Shown piece after piece: positions 1 through 4,686 of a DNA stretch of 8,633 nt. The DNA comes from Bdellovibrionales bacterium. GTDB taxonomy: Bacteria > Bdellovibrionota > Bdellovibrionia > Bdellovibrionales > JAMPXM01. The stretch covers positions 1 through 8,633 of the forward strand of contig SXRI01000348.1 in assembly GCA_005793615.1 (NCBI GenBank), in the 5' to 3' direction. Each line of letters starts with the position of its first letter. Position 1 is the stretch's first letter. The notes beneath the pieces are model-generated. The model was not told the origin of the DNA and did no database searches. It saw only the letters and a list, made by a program, of their open reading frames with translations. The translations under genes and the position numbers were made by a program.

Positions 1-759
1 CTCAGCGCCTTAATCTATGAGGCCGGTGGGAAATGGGACGACGCTTACATTTCGTTCAAACAGGCCTATGAAGTCGCGCCCCACTACCAGCCGCTTCATG
101 AAGATCTCGTGCGTTCGGCGATTCGCGCGCAACGCAATGAAGACGTCGATAAGTGGCTCAAGAAATTCCCAGAGGTGAAGGTCAATCCTGATTGGCGCGA
201 TAAATCATACGGAGAGGTAGTCTTGGTCATGATGCAGGGTTGGGGGCCGCGTAAACACCCCAGGCCCGAGGCTCCGCGTTTTCCGCACCTAGTGCCGGTT
301 TACTCCGAGGTGCAAAGAGCCCGTCTTGTCGTCAATGGAGTCGCCAACGGTGCCATCAATGGAGATGCCTCCAGCACTACACAGAGCGAAGCCATCTTTA
401 GTGTACAAGAGGTTGCCATTAAGACGCTCAATGATGATTACGCGCGCCTAGTAGCTTCTCGGGTGGGTGGCGTCGTTGCAAAGGCTGTTGTTGCCGATCA
501 AATTGGTCAGAAGAACAAACTTCTAGGGCAGTTAGCGTACATTGCTATGAACGCCGCTGATAGAGCGGATCTTCGCCAGTGGTCCACATTGCCACAGTCT
601 TTTCAGTTTGCTCGCTTGTCGCTCAAAGCCGGCAAGTATCGAGTGAGTGCCATGGGCTTGAACTCTCAGGGATACCCGACTGGCGAGCAAATGACGGAGC
701 GCGAAATCGAGGTAAAGCCCGGGCGCAAGGTTTTCGTTTCCTGGCGCTCGTTGCGCTAA
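1..759 (+). CDS. COG3014-like protein, C-terminal part (5' truncated)
   Basis: The frame is open from base 1, so the true start lies before the window; 252 residues are visible. The first 50 or so residues are helical and TPR-like (a W-D-D-A-Y-x-S-F-x-x-A-Y pattern). A segment then gives way to alternating hydrophobic and polar residues, and the C-terminal third contains DLRQWSTLPQSFQFARLSL followed by KAGKYRV. From memory, this D-x-R-x-W-x-x-L-P...A-R pattern ending in a short beta-rich tail is typical of the uncharacterised COG3014 family, usually predicted lipoproteins of about 450 residues with N-terminal TPR-like helices. The N-terminus, and so any signal peptide, cannot be checked here. 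The biochemical function is unknown; an envelope role is inferred only from the family. The gene is convergent with the phaR-like gene and is followed by a shared hairpin. Confidence 0.7.
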   Translation, partial: LSALIYEAGGKWDDAYISFKQAYEVAPHYQPLHEDLVRSAIRAQRNEDVDKWLKKFPEVKVNPDWRDKSYGEVVLVMMQGWGPRKHPRPEAPRFPHLVPVYSEVQRARLVVNGVANGAINGDASSTTQSEAIFSVQEVAIKTLNDDYARLVASRVGGVVAKAVVADQIGQKNKLLGQLAYIAMNAADRADLRQWSTLPQSFQFARLSLKAGKYRVSAMGLNSQGYPTGEQMTEREIEVKPGRKVFVSWRSLR

Positions 760-760
760 G

Positions 761-794
761 AAAAAAACGAGCTGGTCGTTAGACACAGCTCGTT
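761..794 (-). terminator. Intrinsic terminator of the phaR-like gene
   Basis: A perfect 9-bp stem (AACGAGCTG at 766-774, CAGCTCGTT at 786-794) encloses an 11-nt loop. Read on the - strand it is followed by seven or more U residues (the A-run at 761-767 of the + strand) and sits 36 nt after the phaR-like stop. On the + strand the stem is followed only by GATTAAC, so termination of the convergent COG3014-like gene here would be weaker, although the preceding A-run makes the site formally bidirectional. Confidence 0.85.
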
Positions 795-830
795 GATTAA
801 CAATGACCTGCCTGATGCAGGACCAAGTAA

Positions 831-1403
831 TTACTGATTCAAGCTCTTGTTCGAATTGGGCAGACTGGGTGTCTGCTCATCAATGAACTTGTTGGCGTTC
901 GCGAACTCAGTGCTCTCGGAGGCTGCTTTTGCAACGCGGTTTTCGAGAGTTTGCTTCAGCTCGTCGAACGAAGTCTTGCCGCCCTCAGCGTGAACAACAG
1001 GTTCAGTTTTAGCGTAATCTTTCGGGAAAGCGCCCAATTTCGCCAAGTAGCTAGAAATGCTGCCGTTAGCGTTCTGGATGATTTCGCGAAGAGTGAACAG
1101 CGGAGCATATTGCGAAGCTTTTTTCTCAGCTTCGAAAATGATCTGCGTCAGTGTCGCCGCAGTGATGTCGTTCTTAGTCTTGTTATCGATGACCATCACG
1201 TCTTCGTTAGTGCGAATCATTTTCGCAATATCGTCGAGGGTGACATAGCAACTCTGCTGCGTGTCATAGAGTTTGCGATTCTGATAACGCTTAATAATCT
1301 TAGTTTTTACGCTGGTGCTTCCGACTTTGCCGATAGCAGCAGTTTCTTGAGTTTGGTTAATCAAATTGCCTCCCCATTTGAATGGAGGATCGAGATCCCC
1401 CAT
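831..1403 (-). CDS. phaR: PhaR-type polyhydroxyalkanoate synthesis regulator
   Basis: Reading from ATG at 1403 gives 190 residues. After a polar N-terminal stretch of about 35 residues comes IIKRYQNRKLYDT, then YVTLDDIAKMI, the acidic DVMVIDNKTKNDIT and LTQIIFEAE. This is the hallmark of the PHB/PHA accumulation regulator N-terminal DNA-binding domain (PF07879). The rest is a helical, charged tail with a possible coiled coil, ending in a Ser/Asn-rich tip. In PHA producers, PhaR represses phasin genes and senses PHA granules; here no phaC, phaA/B or phasin gene is nearby, so the targets are unknown. The frame stays open to 1580, but a strong promoter at 1432-1460 puts the transcript start near 1425, which supports ATG 1403 (AGGGTAGG 6 nt upstream). 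TTG at 1364, preceded by GGGGAGG, is a credible alternative. Confidence 0.85.
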   Translation of the reverse strand: MGDLDPPFKWGGNLINQTQETAAIGKVGSTSVKTKIIKRYQNRKLYDTQQSCYVTLDDIAKMIRTNEDVMVIDNKTKNDITAATLTQIIFEAEKKASQYAPLFTLREIIQNANGSISSYLAKLGAFPKDYAKTEPVVHAEGGKTSFDELKQTLENRVAKAASESTEFANANKFIDEQTPSLPNSNKSLNQ

Positions 1404-1431
1404 AAAGAGCCTACCCTGAACTTCGCGGGCG

Positions 1432-1460
1432 ACAATAATCAGAGCGCCACATGTTGTCAA
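1432..1460 (-). promoter_or_regulatory. sigma70 promoter of the phaR-like gene
   Basis: On the - strand a perfect TTGACA (+ strand 1455-1460) is separated by exactly 17 bp from TATTGT (+ strand 1432-1437, 4 of 6 matches to TATAAT). The predicted transcript start is near 1425, about 22 nt before ATG 1403, which fits a short leader carrying AGGGTAGG at 1410-1417. This is the best promoter in the window and it fixes the choice of start codon for the gene. Confidence 0.7.
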
Positions 1461-1579
1461 GGGCCCAAAGGTTCCACGATTTAATTGTTTTTCCGGTCGA
1501 TTGTAGAGCCTTTGAACCCGTCCAGGGCCGCTTCTGTACTGACTTTTTGGCTGTTGGTAGGGGCAACTATAAGACTCCA

Positions 1580-1679
1580 AAATTGTTGGACTTTAAGATG
1601 TTTGCTTCGGATTAACCTGGTTGCTGAGCGCCTGGTGTAGCCGTGACTTGCCGGAAGGCCTCTGGTTACGGCTCTTTTT
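1580..1679 (+). ncRNA. Candidate small RNA of about 100 nt (speculative)
   Basis: A good intrinsic terminator at 1639-1679 lies on the + strand with no + strand gene in front of it; the nearest upstream gene is on the - strand. About 65 bp upstream is a near-consensus -10 (TATAAG, 1568-1573) with only a poor -35 (TTGGCT at 1547-1552, 15-bp spacer). This would give a transcript from about 1580 to 1679 that starts in the small TCCAA/TTGGA hairpin. I recognise no known RNA family. The alternative is that the terminator stops read-through or acts as an attenuator for the TPR operon. Confidence 0.25.
1639..1679 (+). terminator. Orphan intrinsic terminator
   Basis: AGCCGTGAC (1639-1647) pairs with GTTACGGCT (1665-1673) over 9 bp including one G-U, around a 17-nt loop that can itself fold (GCC-GGAA-GGC). 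The stem is followed by C and then TTTTT (1675-1679). The geometry is that of a rho-independent terminator on the + strand, but no + strand coding gene precedes it in the window. Confidence 0.65.
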
Positions 1680-1772
1680 GTTGAATGATTTACAAGTAAA
1701 TTCCCATGCTTATGGCACTAAGTCAGGTGTTCTGTTCGAGCGCACCGTCGCATTGACGCGAGGGGTCGTTTC

Positions 1773-1782
1773 ATTGGCCAAT
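1773..1782. repeat. Perfect 10-bp palindrome, possible operator
   Basis: ATTGGCCAAT is its own reverse complement and lies about 150 bp upstream of the TPR lipoprotein start, next to an offset inverted repeat (ATTGAC 1752-1757 and GTCAAT 1788-1793). It could be an operator for the TPR-lolB operon. A single 10-bp palindrome can also occur by chance, and I know of no regulator with this site. Confidence 0.3.
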
Positions 1783-1920
1783 AGCGGGTCAATTGCGAAC
1801 GTCTAGTTGTGTCTAAAAACGCATCAATCCGCAACGAAACCATCAAGATAACTCGTGAAAATGCCGATCCGATTTCATGACTGGCGACAGATTTCTACAA
1901 CTTCGCGCCTGTCAGCGTGA

Positions 1921-1926
1921 AAGGGA
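1921..1926 (+). promoter_or_regulatory. Ribosome binding site deciding the TPR gene start
   Basis: AAGGGA ends 4 nt before ATG 1931. The earlier in-frame ATG at 1877 has no purine-rich site before it. Only the 1931 start places the signal peptide at the N-terminus. Confidence 0.6.
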
Positions 1927-1930
1927 TTGT

Positions 1931-3808
1931 ATGCCCCGTATTGGTTGGTATCTGGTTCGGCCCTTAGGACTCCTAGCAACGTTCTCTTTACTGTCGGGCT
2001 GCGCAATGTTGAGCGAGCGGGGAGACAGCGGCTCCGGAGATGGTATCTATCGCGAGTCGGCCACAGACATCGTCAATAGAGCTCCGTCGTCAATGTCGCT
2101 TCCAACCGACGCCAAGATCACCCCAAATGATCACGCGTTTCAACGCACCCAGGCCGATTATCACTTTGCATTAGGGGAGACTTATAGCCTTCAGGGTGAT
2201 TCCGCGCGGGCGGCTGAAGAGTACAAGCTCACACTTGTCTATGATCCCGACTCGCCGCAGGTGTATGTGCGCTTGGCGGCGGAGTATGTAAAACAAGGTT
2301 TGATTAGTGAGGCGTTAGAGAAAGCCAGAGACGCTGTAAAGCTTGACCCCAAACACACTGATGGGCACCTGCTTTTAGGTGGTCTGTACTCGGCGTTGCG
2401 TAGCTATGACGATGCATTGAAGGAGTATCGAATCGTTCAAACGCTCTTCCCGGAAAACACTGAGGCGCCCTTGTTCGTTGGGGCGATTCTTGCCGAACAG
2501 AAAAAATATGCTGAGGCGGCCGAGCAGTTTGAAAAGCTTGGAAAAAATCCTAACAATAGCAACGCTCATATCGCGTGGTACTACCTAGGTCGAGTCCGAC
2601 TTGAGGAAGATCGTGCGAAAAACGCTCGCAAGGCTGAAAGTGCTTTTGAACAAAGCGTGTCCGCCAAACCCAGTTATCCGGAGGCCACCCTTGCGTTGGC
2701 CGGCCTACTGGAAACCACCGAGCGAAAAGACAAAGCTCAGCGGATGTACCAATCTTTTCAAGAGAAGTACGGACCCAATGCCGCGGTTGCGGAGGAGTTG
2801 GCGCGCATTTTCATCGAGCAAAAAGACTATCAGCGGGCTTACGAGCAGCTGGCGATCATGGAGTCCAATGACGCCACCGACATCAACGTTAAAGCGAAGA
2901 TGGCATTCATCTTGATTGAGCAACAAAAGTACCACGAAGCCATTGTCCGTTTGGAAGACGTTCTGTTGCTCGAGCCGTCATCGGACAAAATTCGTTTTTA
3001 CCTCGGTGCGGTTTATGAAGAGGTTAAAGACTACAAATCTGCCGTTACTCATTTTCAAAAAGTACCGGTGGGCTCGAGTTATTATAACGAGTCCGTGGTT
3101 CATTCCTCCTATCTCTATAAACTTTTAGGTGACTATCCGAGAGCTTCCGAGGTGGTTGAGGCCGGCATTAAAGTCAAAGAAGATCATGCCCCGTTTTACG
3201 CGCTTTATGCATCGTTGCTTGATGATCAAAAGCAGTATCAAAAAGCAGTTTCGATGTTGAGCGAAGCTGTTAAGAAGATTCCCGATCACGCGCAACTGCA
3301 CTTCTTCCTGGGTAATATGCAGGATCATATCGGCGATCGTGATGGCACGATCAAATCGATGCGCCGAGTGCTTGAGCTGGATCGTGACCATGTACAGGCT
3401 TTGAATTTCTTGGCCTATGTTTTCGCAGATAGTGGGCGCGAGCTCGATGAGGCCGAAAACCTCGCTCGGCGCGCCCTCGACCTTCAGCCAGACGACGGCT
3501 ACATTTTGGATACATTAGGTTGGGTCTTGTTTAAAAAGGGAAACTTTTCTGAGTCTGTTCGAGCTCTAGAGGCGGCGTATAAAAAGCAGCCGAGCGAGGC
3601 GGTGATTGCCGAGCACCTAGGCGACGCGTACTATCAGAGTCAGATGCCCGAAAAAGCCAAGAAACTCTATCAGCGGGCAGCTGAAAGCGAGACCAATGTT
3701 TCCAGTCTTGAAAAGATTCGTGCAAAGATCCTCGCGGTTGATCAGCAAATCCAGGCGCTCAGCGCCGACGAAATTCCACGTAATCCGGCTGCTGTCAAGA
3801 TTCATTGA
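1931..3808 (+). CDS. TPR-repeat lipoprotein (PA4667-like), LolB-operon partner
   Basis: Starting at ATG 1931 gives 625 residues. Residues 1-24 form a lipoprotein signal peptide: Arg at 3 and 10, a hydrophobic stretch to 21, and lipobox L21-S-G-C24. Ala follows the Cys, which by the E. coli rule suggests the outer membrane. A Gly/Ser-rich linker leads into an almost continuous TPR solenoid from about residue 74 to 600, with repeated x-x-A-x-x-x-Y/F and D-P-x-x motifs. The C-terminal repeats carry ALNFLAYVFAD (from 490) and GYILDTLGW (523-531), the signature of the large TPR proteins encoded next to lolB in Pseudomonas (PA4667). It is probably a periplasm-facing scaffold for protein-protein contacts; the exact partner is unknown. 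Its end overlaps or touches the LolB-like gene, and the two probably share one transcript ending at 4501. The frame also allows ATG 1877, which would bury the signal peptide. Confidence 0.85.
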   Translation: MPRIGWYLVRPLGLLATFSLLSGCAMLSERGDSGSGDGIYRESATDIVNRAPSSMSLPTDAKITPNDHAFQRTQADYHFALGETYSLQGDSARAAEEYKLTLVYDPDSPQVYVRLAAEYVKQGLISEALEKARDAVKLDPKHTDGHLLLGGLYSALRSYDDALKEYRIVQTLFPENTEAPLFVGAILAEQKKYAEAAEQFEKLGKNPNNSNAHIAWYYLGRVRLEEDRAKNARKAESAFEQSVSAKPSYPEATLALAGLLETTERKDKAQRMYQSFQEKYGPNAAVAEELARIFIEQKDYQRAYEQLAIMESNDATDINVKAKMAFILIEQQKYHEAIVRLEDVLLLEPSSDKIRFYLGAVYEEVKDYKSAVTHFQKVPVGSSYYNESVVHSSYLYKLLGDYPRASEVVEAGIKVKEDHAPFYALYASLLDDQKQYQKAVSMLSEAVKKIPDHAQLHFFLGNMQDHIGDRDGTIKSMRRVLELDRDHVQALNFLAYVFADSGRELDEAENLARRALDLQPDDGYILDTLGWVLFKKGNFSESVRALEAAYKKQPSEAVIAEHLGDAYYQSQMPEKAKKLYQRAAESETNVSSLEKIRAKILAVDQQIQALSADEIPRNPAAVKIH

Positions 3809-4451
3809 CGGCAAGGTTGCGCTCTCAATCTCGTTGACGTTGATTTCAGTGGGCTGTGTAACAACCCCAAAATCGGAACCAACTGTAACCGGAGCGGCTG
3901 GCTCCGCTCAGGGCCAATGGCAAGGCAAAGCTTTGGTTCGCAATTGGAAAACCGGCAAAAACGCCGTGTTGATGGTAGATATTCTTGCTCGCGAACCCGC
4001 CCAGCTGCGGATGGAAATAACGGGGTCATTTGGCGTTCATATTGCGAGCGTTGCCCTCAACGGTGGTGAAGTGAACACGGTTTTGACTCAAGAAAAACGC
4101 TTTGTCTCGGCGCCGTCAGGTGAAAGTGCGTTAGTTCGCTTGGTGCCAGTGCGCATTCCGCCGAATGCTCTTTTGGCCGTCTTGTTTGAGCGCGAACTCT
4201 CGGAGGCCGATTGGAAGTGTGATCGTATTCCAGACTCCAAGCTTCCGGCCTTTTGCGCGCACCGCAGTGGTGATGTTGCGGTAAAGTGGCTTGAGCGCAA
4301 TGGGCGAAATCGCCGTCTCAAGATCAGTGCGAAAGAGGCGGACATCGAAATGGTCATTGATGAGGCCAAGTCTAAAGTCGAGTTTAACGACGATGCCTTT
4401 CGCCTCACAGCCCCTAATGGCTACAAACAAGAGCGTGTCACTTCTGGCTAG
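3738..4451 (+). CDS. LolB-like outer-membrane lipoprotein
   Basis: From TTG 3738 the product is 237 residues. The N-terminus has a hydrophobic stretch (VALSISLTLISVG) ending at Cys40, a loose lipobox with Ser at -3. The mature part starts CVTTPK, much like E. coli LolB (CSVTTPK). It then shows the LolB order: paired beta strands, an exposed loop, more strands, a P-P-N-A-L-L helix and a beta-rich tail. The loop reads G-S-F-G where E. coli LolB has N-P-L68-G, so the hydrophobic residue needed for membrane insertion of lipoproteins is kept as Phe98. LolB receives lipoproteins from LolA and inserts them into the outer membrane. The start is uncertain: ATG 3696 overlaps the TPR gene by 113 nt, TTG 3738 by 71 nt, while ATT at 3804 overlaps the TPR stop (ATTGA) and gives the neatest signal peptide. 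Divergence from true LolB leaves a related lipoprotein of other role possible. Confidence 0.7.
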   Translation: MISKSRRSAPTKFHVIRLLSRFIDGKVALSISLTLISVGCVTTPKSEPTVTGAAGSAQGQWQGKALVRNWKTGKNAVLMVDILAREPAQLRMEITGSFGVHIASVALNGGEVNTVLTQEKRFVSAPSGESALVRLVPVRIPPNALLAVLFERELSEADWKCDRIPDSKLPAFCAHRSGDVAVKWLERNGRNRRLKISAKEADIEMVIDEAKSKVEFNDDAFRLTAPNGYKQERVTSG

Positions 4452-4473
4452 ATGATTCAGTTTGATGCGAGGT

Positions 4474-4501
4474 GCCTCTCGATTCGTTAGAGGCCGTTTT
4501 T
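4474..4501 (+). terminator. Intrinsic terminator after the LolB-like gene
   Basis: GCCTCT (4474-4479) pairs with AGAGGC (4489-4494) around a 9-nt loop, followed by CG and TTTTT (4497-4501). It begins 23 nt after the stop codon and closes the TPR-LolB operon, separating it from prkA. Confidence 0.75.
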
Positions 4502-4535
4502 AGCAGTAAGCTGAACTCAAATGCCTAGGATAAGT

Positions 4536-4573
4536 TAAAGTTTTTTCCCTTTTCCTCGCGATTTAGGCATAAT
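4536..4573 (+). promoter_or_regulatory. Candidate promoter region of the prkA operon
   Basis: An AT-rich stretch between the lolB terminator and prkA. CATAAT at 4568-4573 matches 5 of 6 bases of a sigma70-type -10, but the -35 position (TTCCCT, 4545-4550) is poor, as often seen for stress (RpoS-type) or activator-dependent promoters. TAAAGTTT at 4536-4543 equals the flagellar sigma28 -35 consensus, but the matching -10 is weak and spaced about 2 nt too far. Which sigma factor acts here cannot be decided by eye. Confidence 0.35.
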
Positions 4574-4606
4574 TTAAATGAGGGGATCTGATTCGTTTCG
4601 GGACCC

Positions 4607-4630
4607 CGTCTCAAGGTTGAGAACGTTTTT
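4607..4630 (+). terminator. Terminator-like hairpin in the prkA leader
   Basis: CG-TCTCA (4607-4613) pairs with TGAGA-a-CG (4618-4625) with one bulged A and an AGGT loop, followed at once by TTTTT (4626-4630) and a run of A. It lies 56 nt before the prkA start. An upstream GGGG (4582-4585) could pair with CCCC (4604-4607) and compete for its first base. The stem is short, so it may be only a weak pause or attenuator. Confidence 0.35.
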
Positions 4631-4671
4631 AAAAAAAGCGAATAGCAAGCCGAACTGTCGACCAAGGATTT

Positions 4672-4678
4672 AGGAGGA
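4672..4678 (+). promoter_or_regulatory. Strong Shine-Dalgarno of prkA
   Basis: AGGAGGA ends 8 nt before ATG 4687, inside a purine-rich stretch. It is the strongest ribosome binding site in the window and fixes the start of prkA. Confidence 0.8.
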
Positions 4679-4686
4679 GAGGGCTT

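Larger units (their letters stand above)
1404..1930. other. Intergenic region between divergent phaR-like and TPR genes
   Basis: About 530 bp without a convincing gene. Open frames exist on both strands: the - strand extension of the phaR-like frame to 1580, and a 61-codon TTG-initiated frame at 1621-1806. Neither has a clear Shine-Dalgarno or recognisable protein content. The region does hold the phaR promoter, a small hairpin at 1576-1590 (TCCAA/TTGGA), an orphan + strand terminator at 1639-1679, a perfect palindrome at 1773-1782 and a 6-bp inverted repeat (ATTGAC 1752-1757, GTCAAT 1788-1793). I could not pick a convincing promoter for the TPR operon; TTGACG at 1753-1758 lacks a good -10 at normal spacing. 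Confidence 0.6.

Noticed and set aside
951..1484. 177-codon open frame on the + strand opposite the phaR-like gene
   Set aside because: Antisense to a recognised gene; no protein signature and no ribosome binding site.
1404..1580. 59-residue N-terminal extension of the phaR-like frame from ATG 1580
   Set aside because: A sigma70 promoter with a perfect -35 box lies inside it, the sequence has no family similarity that I recognise, and ATG 1403 gives a normal PhaR length.
1639..1679. Possible tRNA-like or riboswitch fold
   Set aside because: Only one long stem is present, with no anticodon arm, CCA-end or known aptamer core; an intrinsic terminator explains it.
1621..1806. 61-codon + strand open frame starting with TTG
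   Set aside because: It has a rare start codon and no Shine-Dalgarno, and it runs through the terminator hairpin; composition gives no sign of a real protein.
1877..1930. Upstream ATG for the TPR lipoprotein
   Set aside because: No Shine-Dalgarno precedes it, and it would put 18 extra residues in front of a well-formed lipoprotein signal peptide.
2150..3730. Tandem DNA repeat within the TPR gene
   Set aside because: Repetition is at the level of the protein motif only; the DNA units are diverged and do not form a nucleotide repeat array.
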